This document shows positions 7,881-16,328 of a DNA stretch of 64,000 nt, piece after piece. The notes under the pieces were generated by a model, which was not told the origin of the DNA, ran no database searches, and saw only the letters and a list, made by a program, of their open reading frames with translations. Within the stretch, counting starts at the first letter, position 1, and every line of letters begins with the position of its first letter. The stretch is from Clostridium_AW sp040797845 (GTDB taxonomy: Bacteria > Bacillota > Clostridia > Clostridiales > Clostridiaceae): contig JBFNFA010000001.1 in NCBI GenBank assembly GCA_040797845.1, forward strand, positions 310,001-374,000, given 5' to 3'. Position numbers and translations under genes: made by a program.

Positions 7881-9219
7881 GAATATAGAAATACATATAC
7901 CTAAATGGGTTCAATACACTGTAGATACTTTGCATGAATTTGAATATGAAGCATATGTAGTAGGTGGATGTGTAAGAGATAGTTTATTAGATAAAACACC
8001 AAATGATTGGGATATAACTACAAATGCTTTACCTAAAGAGGTTATAGATATATTTAGAAGTCTAGGATACAAAGTTATAGAAACAGGATTAAAGCATGGA
8101 ACAGTAACAGTTGTAATAAATGATGAAAATTTTGAAATAACAACTTATAGAATAGACGGAATTTACTCAGATGGAAGGCATCCTGATAATGTTAACTTCA
8201 CTAGGAGCTTAAAAGAAGATTTAGCACGCAGAGATTTTACGATCAATGCAATGGCTTACAATTCAAAAGAAGGTTTGATAGATTATTTTGGTGGATTATA
8301 CGATCTAAAAGAAAAGGTTATACGTTGTGTTGGCATTCCACATAATAGATTTTCTGAAGACGCCTTAAGGATTATGAGAGCCTATAGATTTGCAGGACAA
8401 TTAGGTTTTAACATTGAAGAAGAAGCTTTAACTGCAATTTTAGAATTAAAAGAAAATCTTAAAAATATCTCAATAGAAAGGATAAGAGAAGAACTTAATA
8501 AGATTATGATTTCTGATATGAGTATATTTTTTGGATTATATAAACATGGAATTTTAAAAGTCATATTGCCTGAATTAGAGGTTTGCGCAGGAATAAAACA
8601 AGACAATCCATATCATATTTATGATGTTTATGATCATTCTATATATTCTGCAATTAATATAGAATCAAAATTACATTTAAAATTGACTATGTTGTTACAT
8701 GACATAGGAAAGCCTGAGTGCAAAACCACTGATAAACAAGGCATTGACCATTTTTATAATCATAATGAAGTATCTGCAACTAAAGCTGAACAGATATTAA
8801 AAAGAATGAAGTATGATAATAAGATAATAGAGAAAGTTGTTACTTTGATAAAATATCATGACAGAGAGATTAGTGGATCAAAATCTATAAAAAAGCTATT
8901 AAATTTAATAGGAGAAGAAAGTTTTAAGGATTTATTAAAAGTAAAAATAGCAGATATGCAAGCTCAAAACCTTGACTTTTATAAAGAAAGATATGATAAA
9001 TTAGTTAATATTGAAGAAAAATTAAATAGAATCATTGAGACGAAAGAATGCTTCACTATAAAGGATTTAGCTATAAATGGCAAGGATCTTATTAATATTG
9101 GCATTAAACAAGGTAAGGAAATAGGAGATATATTAAATCATTTATTAGATATTGTTTTAGAGAATCCTGAAATGAATACTAAAGAAAAGCTTATAGAAAT
9201 AATAAAAATAAAAATATAA
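7870..9219 (+). CDS. cca: CCA tRNA nucleotidyltransferase / poly(A)-polymerase family with HD domain
   Basis: A 449-residue protein starting ATG behind AAGAAGGTG inside the preceding gene. Class II nucleotidyltransferase head: VVGGCVRDSLL near residue 31 and NDWDITTNA near 46, then the RRDFTINAMAYN motif near 118 and the tRNA-binding helices (SEDALRIMRAYRFAGQLGF). An HD phosphohydrolase domain follows (MLLHDIGKPE near 276 and a later YHD). Length is usual for the bacterial HD-containing enzyme that builds or repairs tRNA 3' CCA ends. Whether this is the sole housekeeping copy or an extra copy tied to the RlaP partner cannot be seen here. Confidence 0.88.
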   Translation: MIYKNIEIHIPKWVQYTVDTLHEFEYEAYVVGGCVRDSLLDKTPNDWDITTNALPKEVIDIFRSLGYKVIETGLKHGTVTVVINDENFEITTYRIDGIYSDGRHPDNVNFTRSLKEDLARRDFTINAMAYNSKEGLIDYFGGLYDLKEKVIRCVGIPHNRFSEDALRIMRAYRFAGQLGFNIEEEALTAILELKENLKNISIERIREELNKIMISDMSIFFGLYKHGILKVILPELEVCAGIKQDNPYHIYDVYDHSIYSAINIESKLHLKLTMLLHDIGKPECKTTDKQGIDHFYNHNEVSATKAEQILKRMKYDNKIIEKVVTLIKYHDREISGSKSIKKLLNLIGEESFKDLLKVKIADMQAQNLDFYKERYDKLVNIEEKLNRIIETKECFTIKDLAINGKDLINIGIKQGKEIGDILNHLLDIVLENPEMNTKEKLIEIIKIKI

Positions 9220-9411
9220 ATATAAATATAAATAGTTAGATAAGTATATTTTTCCAAACGTTTTAATAGTGAGGCTATTATGCCAGCCAATATATAATAC
9301 TATACTCAATATTATATATACAGTTATAAGTGATATTAAGGTTTGATGGTTATATATTCTCAATTGTGTATATTATTTTAAAATCTTGTTCAAAATATTT
9401 TTGAGGTGATT

Positions 9412-10032
9412 ATGTTGAGTAGAAGATATAGAAGAAATTCTTTATTTTCAATATCAAGAACTGATAGAATATTTTTGGATACTATTATTGATCTATTTTA
9501 TACATTATCTAGAATAGCCAAGTTTATATATAGGAACATATGTAAATCAACACATCTTACAGTTAAAACGATAAGAAATATAAATGCTTTAAAGAAAATA
9601 GGTTACACAACAGATAATATTTATAATATATTATATAGCCTAAGCCCCAGAGGATTTGAAATCTTTGTAGCAGAATTATATAAAGCACAAGGATATAATG
9701 TAGTCTTAACTCAAAATAGTAATGATTATGGAAGAGATGTAATTTTAAAAACTAATGCAGGAGATATATTTATTGAATGTAAAAGATATTCTAATGGCAA
9801 TTTAGCTTTAGGCAGAGAAATAGCTCAAAAGTTGCTAGGGTCAGTTCAAAGGTTTGGTGCTATTAAAGGAATTATCATTACTACAGGTCAATTTCATAAA
9901 AATGCATATGAAGTAGAAAGAATGGTTAATAATTTAGAATTAATTGATATAGACGACATTATGATTATGTTAATGAAGTTAGATACTGAAAAAATAAGTA
10001 GAATATTACTAAAAGCTAAAAATGTTGCATGA
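9412..10032 (+). CDS. Mrr-type restriction endonuclease domain protein
   Basis: A 206-residue protein; the start is ATG 9412 or TTG 9415 behind GAGGTG (9403-9408). The N-terminal ~70 residues are basic and helical. The C-terminal ~125 residues are an Mrr_cat-type PD-(D/E)XK nuclease fold: SPRGFEIFVAELYKAQGY supplies the helix with Glu, NDYGRDVIL supplies the catalytic Asp, and IFIECKRY supplies the E-x-K pair. It would cut DNA, possibly modified DNA. It stands alone with no methylase nearby and follows the RNA-repair pair, in a region otherwise rich in accessory genes. Confidence 0.72.
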   Translation: MLSRRYRRNSLFSISRTDRIFLDTIIDLFYTLSRIAKFIYRNICKSTHLTVKTIRNINALKKIGYTTDNIYNILYSLSPRGFEIFVAELYKAQGYNVVLTQNSNDYGRDVILKTNAGDIFIECKRYSNGNLALGREIAQKLLGSVQRFGAIKGIIITTGQFHKNAYEVERMVNNLELIDIDDIMIMLMKLDTEKISRILLKAKNVA

Positions 10033-10065
10033 GCTATATATAAACTATAATGTTGATAATTAATG

Positions 10066-10094
10066 TTGACACTGAGAAACTTTTATGAGATAAT
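10066..10094 (+). promoter_or_regulatory. Sigma-A promoter of the cytosine operon
   Basis: TTGACA at 10066-10071 and GATAAT at 10089-10094 are separated by 17 bases, an excellent match to the vegetative promoter. Transcription would start near 10101, ahead of the PyrR-type leader. Confidence 0.7.
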
Positions 10095-10121
10095 CTGAAA
10101 AGAATTGAATAACTAGTGCTT

Positions 10122-10226
10122 TTAATGCAGTCCAGTGAGGCTGACAAAGGTATCAAGTGGGAGAAGTATATACTTTTTACTGGGTATTTATGGACTTTTG
10201 TCGGTTAAAGACAAAAGTCCTTTTTG
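10122..10226 (+). promoter_or_regulatory. PyrR-type pyrimidine attenuator with terminator
   Basis: The leader contains TGCAGTCCAGTGAGGCTGAC (10126-10145), which fits the conserved PyrR-binding loop (AGUCC-N-GNGAGGCU). It is followed by an intrinsic terminator: GGACTTTTGTC at 10192-10202 pairs with GACAAAAGTCC at 10210-10220, then TTTTTGTT. In the known mechanism PyrR bound to UMP or UTP stabilises the anti-antiterminator so the terminator forms. Downstream genes take up and deaminate cytosine to make uracil, so pyrimidine control makes sense. Confidence 0.8.
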
Positions 10227-10268
10227 TTGTGCTAGTTGTTCCACATTATATGAATGGGGGAATAATAA

Positions 10269-11537
10269 ATGAGTACAAATTCAAATTCAAAAAAAGATCA
10301 CGATTTTTCTCTTACCGCAGTTGCAGAAAGTGATAAAAAAGGTTTTTTATCAATGCTTGTGGTTATGTTGGGCTTTACGTTTTTCTCTGCAAGTATGTTG
10401 ACAGGAGGGACACTTGGAACTGGCCTTACATTAAAAAAATTTTTATTAGCTGTATTATGTGGTAATTTAATTTTAGGAGCTTACACAGGAGCCTTAGCAT
10501 ATATATCTTGTGAAACAGGTCTTTCAACACATCTTCTTTCTAAATATTCTTTTGGAGAAAAAGGTTCATATTTAGTATCTTTTCTTTTAGGCACCACACA
10601 AATAGGATGGTTCGGTGTAGGAGTTGCAATGTTTGCCTTTCCAGTAGCAAAAGCAACTGGTATAAATCTTTATCTTTTAGTTATAATATCTGGGATTTTA
10701 ATGACTTCTAGCGCATATTTTGGAATGAAAACTTTAACTATAATAAGTACAATAGCAGTTCCTGCAATTGTAATTTTAGGAAGTTATTCAGCTATAACAG
10801 CTACAAATGCTATGGGTGGGTTCTCTGCATTTCTGAGTTATCAACCAAAGGAAACACTAGCATTTACCACAGCTTTAACTATGTGTGTTGGATCTTTTAT
10901 AAGTGGTGGAAGCTTAACTCCTGATTTTACTAGATTTGCAAAAACTAAAAAAATTGGAGTGTCTACTACTGTATTAGCATTTTTTATAGGTAATTCTTTA
11001 ATGTTTATTTTTGGTGCAGTGGGAGCTGCTGCCACAGGTAAATCAGATATATCTGAAGTTATGTTTTTACAAGGTCTTATAATACCAGCGATTATAGTAT
11101 TGGGATTAAATATTTGGACGACAAATGATAATGCAATATACTCCTCAGGATTAGGATTTTCTAATATAACTAAGTTGCCAAAGAATAAACTGGTTATATT
11201 TAACGGATTACTGGGAACTGTGTTTGCATTATGGTTATACAATAACTTTGTAGGTTGGTTAACATTCTTGAGTTCAGCTATTCCAGCTATAGGTGGAATA
11301 ATAATTGCAGACTTTTTTATAATAAATAAAAGAAAATATTCTCATATAGAAAACACTGAATTTAAAAATATCAATTGGGCAGCAATAACAAGTTGGGCAA
11401 TAGGAACTTTAGCGGCAAAGTATATACCAGGAATAACGCCATTATATGGAGTTATAGGAGGAGCATTATCCTTCGTACTTATTAATAAAGTGACTAATGC
11501 TAAATATGAAGAGAAAAAAGAAAAAATTGCTGCATAG
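10269..11537 (+). CDS. codB: Cytosine permease (NCS1 family)
   Basis: A 422-residue integral membrane protein with about 12 hydrophobic segments, ATG behind GGGGGAATAATAA. It carries the NCS1 pattern, including GWFGVGVAMFAFP (~115) and ISGGSLTPDFTRFAK (~210) and NIWTTNDNAIYSSGLGFSN (~280), the last being typical of CodB-type cytosine transporters. It should import cytosine across the cytoplasmic membrane. The cytosine-deaminase gene follows after 17 bases and a PyrR attenuator precedes, all consistent with pyrimidine salvage. Confidence 0.87.
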   Translation: MSTNSNSKKDHDFSLTAVAESDKKGFLSMLVVMLGFTFFSASMLTGGTLGTGLTLKKFLLAVLCGNLILGAYTGALAYISCETGLSTHLLSKYSFGEKGSYLVSFLLGTTQIGWFGVGVAMFAFPVAKATGINLYLLVIISGILMTSSAYFGMKTLTIISTIAVPAIVILGSYSAITATNAMGGFSAFLSYQPKETLAFTTALTMCVGSFISGGSLTPDFTRFAKTKKIGVSTTVLAFFIGNSLMFIFGAVGAAATGKSDISEVMFLQGLIIPAIIVLGLNIWTTNDNAIYSSGLGFSNITKLPKNKLVIFNGLLGTVFALWLYNNFVGWLTFLSSAIPAIGGIIIADFFIINKRKYSHIENTEFKNINWAAITSWAIGTLAAKYIPGITPLYGVIGGALSFVLINKVTNAKYEEKKEKIAA

Positions 11538-11554
11538 TTGTAGAGGAGGTAAAT

Positions 11555-12820
11555 ATGTTAATTAAAAATGTAAGGCTTAAAAATAAAGAAGGATTGTATA
11601 ATATATTAATAAAAGAAGATAAAATTAAATCTATTTCTCAAAATATAATATGTGAAAAGGAAGAGGGAGAGATAATTGATGGAAAGGGAGGTCTTGCTCT
11701 TCCACCTTTTATAGAACCACACGTGCATTTGGATGCTACATTAACTGCGGGAGAGCCACGCTGGAACATAAGTGGAACTCTTTTCGAAGGAATTCAATGT
11801 TGGGCTGAAAGAAAAGAATTTTTAACTAAAGAGGATGTAAAAAATAGAGCTAAAAAGGCTTTAAAATGGCAAATTTCAAATGGAATACAATTTGTTAGAA
11901 CTCATGTAGATGTTACTGACCCAGAACTCACTGCACTAAAAGCAATGCTAGAAGTAAAAGAGGAGATGAGAGAATGGGTTGACCTTCAGATTGTAGCATT
12001 TCCGCAAGAAGGTATACTATCCTATTCAAATGGAATAGAACTGTTAGAAGAATCTATAAAAATGGGTGCAGATGTTATAGGGGCCATACCACATTTTGAA
12101 TTTACAAGGGAGTATGGAGTACAATCTATTGATGAAATATTTAAGTTAGCTATGAAGTACGGAAAATTGATTGATGTTCATTGTGATGAAATTGATGATG
12201 AACAATCAAGATTTATTGAAGTACTAGCAACTAGGGCATATGAATATGGTATAGGTGAAAAAGTTACAGCTAGTCACACTACTGCAATGCATTCCTATAA
12301 CAATGCTTATACTTATAAATTATTTAGATTACTTAAGATGTCGAACATAAATTTTGTAGCTAATCCATTAGTAAATACTCATCTTCAGGGAAGATTTGAT
12401 ACCTATCCAAAAAGAAGAGGAATTACTAGAGTAAAAGAGTTTTTAGAGAATGGAATTAATGTATGCTTTGGTCATGATGATATAATGGACCCTTGGTATC
12501 CATTGGGAAATGGCAATATGCTTCAAGTTTTATTTTTAGGACTTCATGTATGTCAGCTTATGGGATATGATCAAATTAAAAATTCAATAGATTTAATTAC
12601 TACAAATAGCGCAAAAACTTTAAATATTGAAGACAAGTATGGAATAGAAGAAGGAAAAGAAGCTAATTTAATTATTTTTTCACAAGAGGATGAATTTAAT
12701 ATCATAAGACTTCAAGAACCAGTATTGTACTCAATAAGAAGAGGTAAGATAATTTCTGCTAACTCAAAAATTAATAGAAGAGTATATACTTCAAAAGAAG
12801 AGGTTATAGATTTTAAATAA
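11555..12820 (+). CDS. codA: Cytosine deaminase
   Basis: A 421-residue amidohydrolase starting ATG behind GAGGAGG. Metal and catalytic motifs: PHVHLDATLT near residue 55, IDVHCDEIDDEQSRF near 207, ASHTTAMHSY near 237 and CFGHDDIMDPWYPLGN near 305; together these match the CodA branch (HxH, His, His, Asp). It converts cytosine to uracil and ammonia. It forms an operon with the permease under the PyrR-type leader, and its length matches CodA (about 420-430 residues). Confidence 0.9.
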   Translation: MLIKNVRLKNKEGLYNILIKEDKIKSISQNIICEKEEGEIIDGKGGLALPPFIEPHVHLDATLTAGEPRWNISGTLFEGIQCWAERKEFLTKEDVKNRAKKALKWQISNGIQFVRTHVDVTDPELTALKAMLEVKEEMREWVDLQIVAFPQEGILSYSNGIELLEESIKMGADVIGAIPHFEFTREYGVQSIDEIFKLAMKYGKLIDVHCDEIDDEQSRFIEVLATRAYEYGIGEKVTASHTTAMHSYNNAYTYKLFRLLKMSNINFVANPLVNTHLQGRFDTYPKRRGITRVKEFLENGINVCFGHDDIMDPWYPLGNGNMLQVLFLGLHVCQLMGYDQIKNSIDLITTNSAKTLNIEDKYGIEEGKEANLIIFSQEDEFNIIRLQEPVLYSIRRGKIISANSKINRRVYTSKEEVIDFK

Positions 12821-12912
12821 TCAATAAACCTAAAGACAATCCATTATTTAGTATGGATTATCTAGAAGATTTAGTAAAAGGTATTACTGAGAAAACTTCA
12901 AAATTGATTGTG

Positions 12913-12952
12913 AAATAGGGAAAGAAAACTTTTTGGTTTTCTTTCCCTATTT
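12913..12952 (+). terminator. Strong bidirectional terminator
   Basis: A perfect 17-base stem (12913-12929 with 12936-12952) around a six-base loop, with A run on one side and T run on the other. It serves the cytosine operon on the + strand and the convergent lipoprotein gene on the - strand. The preceding ~90 bases contain a short coding-like remnant (MDYLEDLVKGITEKTSKL) ending in TAG at 12917, without an RBS. Confidence 0.85.
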
Positions 12953-12962
12953 AATATTGCTA

Positions 12963-13511
12963 CTATTTAGTAGTAGGAAGAATTCTTCTGAAAATTTCCT
13001 CTACTTCAGCACCAAATTCAGAGAAAGGTCTACCTTCACTTATTCCTTTCCCTATGTTTTGAATTCTTTGAACAACATCCACATCTGCTGAAACTGCAAC
13101 GGTTTTAATTTTAGAATCAGTGCTCTTAACTTTCTTTTCAACTTCTGTTTTTAGTTCATTAGTAAGATTGCCTTCTACATTTTTATCTAAATTAACTCCA
13201 ACTAGAGCTCTTTCATTAGAGATAAGGACATTAGCGCTGTGTATACCTTTTATAGTTGTCAACTCTTTTGCAATTTTGTCAGCTCTTCGAGTTAATTCAG
13301 CTGTATTTTCTGTAGGCTGAGTTGTACCTTTAGGTGGCACAATTTGATTTGGCGCCGTGCTTGGTGGCTGAGTAGTGCTTGGTGGCTGAGTAGTACTTGG
13401 CGGTTGAGTAGTGCTTGGTGGTTTATTTGTAGTACCACAAGCCATCATACCTGAAGTCACAACTGTTGTTAATATTAAAGCTAATATTTTTTTGTTTTTA
13501 ATTTTATTCAT
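12963..13511 (-). CDS. YhcN/YlaJ-family sporulation lipoprotein with PPSTTQ repeats
   Basis: A lipoprotein of about 182 residues; the start is ATG 13511 (MNKIKNKK), with GAGGTG just upstream, rather than the in-frame codon at 13520. A signal peptide ends in a lipobox (GMMAC). After it come four copies of PPSTTQ/PPSTAP, a Pro/Thr linker encoded by an 18-base tandem repeat. The C-terminal ~110 residues (RADKIAKELTTIKGIHSANV) match the YhcN/YlaJ spore-lipoprotein domain of endospore formers. Convergent with codA and divergent from spoIIM. Probably a membrane-anchored spore component; precise role unknown even in the family. Confidence 0.75.
   Translation of the reverse strand: MNKIKNKKILALILTTVVTSGMMACGTTNKPPSTTQPPSTTQPPSTTQPPSTAPNQIVPPKGTTQPTENTAELTRRADKIAKELTTIKGIHSANVLISNERALVGVNLDKNVEGNLTNELKTEVEKKVKSTDSKIKTVAVSADVDVVQRIQNIGKGISEGRPFSEFGAEVEEIFRRILPTTK
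13357..13422 (-). repeat. 18-bp tandem repeat inside the lipoprotein linker
   Basis: Three full units and one partial unit of an 18-base repeat (+ strand GTGCTTGGTGGCTGAGTA) with one to three changes between units. It encodes the PPSTTQ linker. Copy number probably varies among strains by slippage, changing the spacing between lipid anchor and domain without frameshift. Confidence 0.85.
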
Positions 13512-13635
13512 TAAAATCACCTCATAAGTATTATTTACAAATAAGATAATTTTTATTTAACAAAAAAATATTTAATCATATACTAATGGAATTAATCATA
13601 ATTATAAAAAGATGGATAACAAAGGGGGAAAAAAT

Positions 13636-14265
13636 ATGGTAACCAGAAAAATTACTGATGGAATTAATAATCATATAGGCAAGAACTATGTACTTTATAT
13701 AATAAGTTTAGCTTGTATTTTTTTAGGAATTTTATCTGGAATATACAGTGTTAAGCATATGGGAGATGTCTATAAAAGTGAACTTGCAAATTATTTAAGT
13801 AGTTTTACTGATTTTTTAATAAATAAAAATGTAGACTATAAGAGAGTATTATTTCAAACAATTAGTAACAATATACCGTTTATGGTATGTATCTGGTTTT
13901 TTGGTATGACCATAATTGGAGTACCGCTAATATTACTAATGAATATAGTTAAAGGATATACTTTGGGATTTACTATTAGCTTTATAGTAAATAGTATAGG
14001 CAGTAAAGGAATTGCTGTATCTTTGTTGGGAATCCTGCCACAAAATTTATTTTACTTGCCATGTATAGTGATTGCCTCAGCAATTTCCATGGAATTCTCA
14101 CTTCATTTTCTAAGAGAAAGAAGCAATAGACGATATAGAGATACTCTCGCTAGTAGAATAGTATCATATTCCTTATGTTACATAGTTGTAATTTTTATTA
14201 TGGTTATAGGATTTTTCTTTGAAGCTTATGTTACTCCAAATATATTAAAATTTTTTATAGTATAA
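13636..14265 (+). CDS. spoIIM: Stage II sporulation protein M
   Basis: A 209-residue membrane protein from ATG 13636, chosen for AAAGGGGG ending six bases upstream. Hydrophobic segments at roughly 15-40, 75-105, 115-140 and 175-200 match SpoIIM, which with SpoIID and SpoIIP drives peptidoglycan remodelling during forespore engulfment. Motifs seen include FGMTIIGVPLILLMN and GILPQNLFYLPCIVIA, the latter typical of the family. A small ORF and xerD follow, the usual clostridial order. Confidence 0.88.
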   Translation: MVTRKITDGINNHIGKNYVLYIISLACIFLGILSGIYSVKHMGDVYKSELANYLSSFTDFLINKNVDYKRVLFQTISNNIPFMVCIWFFGMTIIGVPLILLMNIVKGYTLGFTISFIVNSIGSKGIAVSLLGILPQNLFYLPCIVIASAISMEFSLHFLRERSNRRYRDTLASRIVSYSLCYIVVIFIMVIGFFFEAYVTPNILKFFIV

Positions 14266-14282
14266 AAACTAGGAGGTAATAT

Positions 14283-14516
14283 ATGAAGAAAGATAGTTAT
14301 TATACCATGGAGTTCTTGATACTCTTACTAAAATCCTTTACAATACTCCTATTCTTTGGAGATTTTTTACCAAAAGTATTAGATAATATACTTTATAATT
14401 ATTTTAGTAAGAATATAGTATATGATAATAGTATTTTAGTTAATAATATAATAATTAAAAACAGAATGATTATATATAATTATTTGATTATCTTTGACGG
14501 ATTTCTAAAAATGTGA
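14283..14516 (+). CDS. Small hydrophobic protein between spoIIM and xerD
   Basis: A 77-residue protein starting ATG behind an excellent AGGAGG site, 17 bases after spoIIM. One clear hydrophobic segment at ~8-30 (EFLILLLKSFTILLFFGDFL) is followed by an Asn/Tyr/Ile-rich tail with no motif. The location in the spoIIM-xerD interval suggests a co-transcribed membrane protein. No function assigned. Confidence 0.6.
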   Translation: MKKDSYYTMEFLILLLKSFTILLFFGDFLPKVLDNILYNYFSKNIVYDNSILVNNIIIKNRMIIYNYLIIFDGFLKM

Positions 14517-14584
14517 AGGTATTTTTTATTTTTTGTTGAATAGTTTAATTTATAGAATAATTGTTACAAGTAGGAGAAATGCTT

Positions 14585-15463
14585 ATGGATAAATTGATAG
14601 ATAAATATAATAATAATCTTTTGAGTAAAAATTTGAGCAAAAATACATTAGATGCCTATATAAGAGATGTAAAAAGATTCCAAGAATTTGTTGATAAGAG
14701 AAATGAAGAATTGTCATCAGTGGATGAGATAACAGTAATGGCTTATGTACAACAACTTAAAAAAAATAAGAGAGCTAATTCTTCTATTGTAAGAAATATA
14801 GTATCCATAAGAAATTTTTATAAATTTTTAAAAAAAGAAGGTATAGTTGATGAAAATCCAGTAATTAATTATGAAATTCCTAAGGTTACAAGGAACATCC
14901 CTAAAATATTGACAATAGAAGAAGTGGACAAGTTATTAAGCGCCCCAGATATTAGCACTGAAAAAGGTCTAAGGGATAAGGCCATGTTAGAGGTTATGTA
15001 TGCAACTGGCGTAAAGGTCAGTGAACTTTTGAACATAACTATATTTGATATTAATTTAAAGTTAAGTTATATTAAGTGCAAAGGAAGTAAAAATAAAGAA
15101 AGAGTAATTCCCATAGGTTCGTATGCTGTTAATTGTTTAAATGATTATTTAAACATAAGATCCTCGTTAAATTCAAATAACTTAGATTACTTGTTTTTAA
15201 ACTTACAAAGTAGTAAAATGACAAGACAGGGATTTTGGAAGATAGTAAAAGGATATGCAAAGTTATCTGGAATAAATAAAGAAATAAATTCCTATACCCT
15301 AAGGCATTCCTTTGCAGTTCACTTATTACAAAATGGAGCTGATATAAAATCCGTACAAGAACTTTTAGGTCATAGTGACATGACTACTACTCAGATATAT
15401 TCAACAATATCTAAAAAAAGTAAAATTGCAGAGGTATATAAAAATACCCACCCAAGAGCATAA
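14585..15463 (+). CDS. xerD: Site-specific tyrosine recombinase XerD
   Basis: A 292-residue protein. ATG 14585 is chosen because AGGAG at 14572-14576 sits eight bases upstream; ATG 14579 is too close. The N-terminal SAM-like domain (~1-85) is followed by a tyrosine recombinase catalytic domain: MYATGVKVSELL with the first Arg position replaced by Lys (ATGVKVSE, usually ATGLRVSE), then SYTLRHSFAVHLLQNGAD and LLGHSDMTTTQIYS with the nucleophile Tyr. The Arg-to-Lys change is worth noting as it falls on a normally invariant residue. It would resolve chromosome dimers at dif. Adjacent to spoIIM and nucleoside phosphorylases as in other Firmicutes. Confidence 0.85.
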   Translation: MDKLIDKYNNNLLSKNLSKNTLDAYIRDVKRFQEFVDKRNEELSSVDEITVMAYVQQLKKNKRANSSIVRNIVSIRNFYKFLKKEGIVDENPVINYEIPKVTRNIPKILTIEEVDKLLSAPDISTEKGLRDKAMLEVMYATGVKVSELLNITIFDINLKLSYIKCKGSKNKERVIPIGSYAVNCLNDYLNIRSSLNSNNLDYLFLNLQSSKMTRQGFWKIVKGYAKLSGINKEINSYTLRHSFAVHLLQNGADIKSVQELLGHSDMTTTQIYSTISKKSKIAEVYKNTHPRA

Positions 15464-15496
15464 TAAATATTAAGAAGCAAAAAGGAGGACAAAAAC

Positions 15497-16312
15497 ATGA
15501 ACTTAGAAAAGATAATGGAAAGTGTGGAATTTGTAAAAAATAAAGTTAAAAATATACCGGAAATTGGTATCATATTGGGGTCAGGATTAGGAGATTTAGC
15601 AGAAGAAGTAGAAGAAAAAGTTTGTGTAAAATATGAAGATATACCACATATGCCTAAATCAACAGTAACAGGTCATGCAGGACAGTTTGTCTTTGGAAAG
15701 CTTGAAGGTAAAGATGTTGTAATGATGCAAGGTAGAATACATTTCTATGAAGGTCATCCAATGGAAGTATTAGCTTTACCAATTCACATCATGAAATATA
15801 TGGGGATTGAGAAGTTGATCGTAACAAATGCAGCAGGAGGAGTGAATAAGGAGTTTACCCCTGGAGATTTAATGATAATTACAGATCATATAAATTTTGC
15901 TTTTACTAATCCTCTTATAGGAAAAAATGACGAAAAAATTGGACCGAGATTTCCTGATGTAAGCAATGCATATGACAAAGATTTAGTAGAGTTAGCTGAA
16001 AGCATTGGAAATAAACTAAATATAAATCTTAAAAAAGGTGTATACGTTATGATGACAGGCCCTACTTACGAAACACCTGCTGAGGTTAATATGGTAAGAA
16101 TTTTAGGTGGAGATGCAGTAGGGATGTCTACTGTACCAGATGTGCTTGTGGCTAAACATTGTGGCCTTAAAGTATTAGGAATATCTTGTATAACAAATAT
16201 GGCAGCAGGAATTTTAGATCAACCACTTTGTCATTCAGAAGTTATTGAAACTTCAAATAAAGTAAAAAGTACCTTTACATCGCTAGTAAGAGAAATTATA
16301 AAGAATATATAG
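15497..16312 (+). CDS. punA: Purine-nucleoside phosphorylase (PNP-I type)
   Basis: A 271-residue enzyme starting ATG behind AAAGGAGG. It carries the trimeric PNP signature: ILGSGLGDLAEE near 28, GRIHFYEGH near 84, IVTNAAGGVN near 113, and TGPTYETPAEVNM near 190. It cleaves purine (deoxy)nucleosides with phosphate to base and (deoxy)ribose 1-phosphate in the cytosol. A second PNP and a pyrimidine phosphorylase follow with gaps of 16 and 16 bases, making a salvage operon. The usual phosphopentomutase gene seen between xerD and punA in relatives is absent. Confidence 0.9.
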   Translation: MNLEKIMESVEFVKNKVKNIPEIGIILGSGLGDLAEEVEEKVCVKYEDIPHMPKSTVTGHAGQFVFGKLEGKDVVMMQGRIHFYEGHPMEVLALPIHIMKYMGIEKLIVTNAAGGVNKEFTPGDLMIITDHINFAFTNPLIGKNDEKIGPRFPDVSNAYDKDLVELAESIGNKLNINLKKGVYVMMTGPTYETPAEVNMVRILGGDAVGMSTVPDVLVAKHCGLKVLGISCITNMAAGILDQPLCHSEVIETSNKVKSTFTSLVREIIKNI

Positions 16313-16328
16313 TGAAAGGAAGGTAGCT

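Noticed and set aside
13357..13422. 18-base repeats as a CRISPR array
   Set aside because: Units are contiguous without spacers and encode an in-frame peptide linker.
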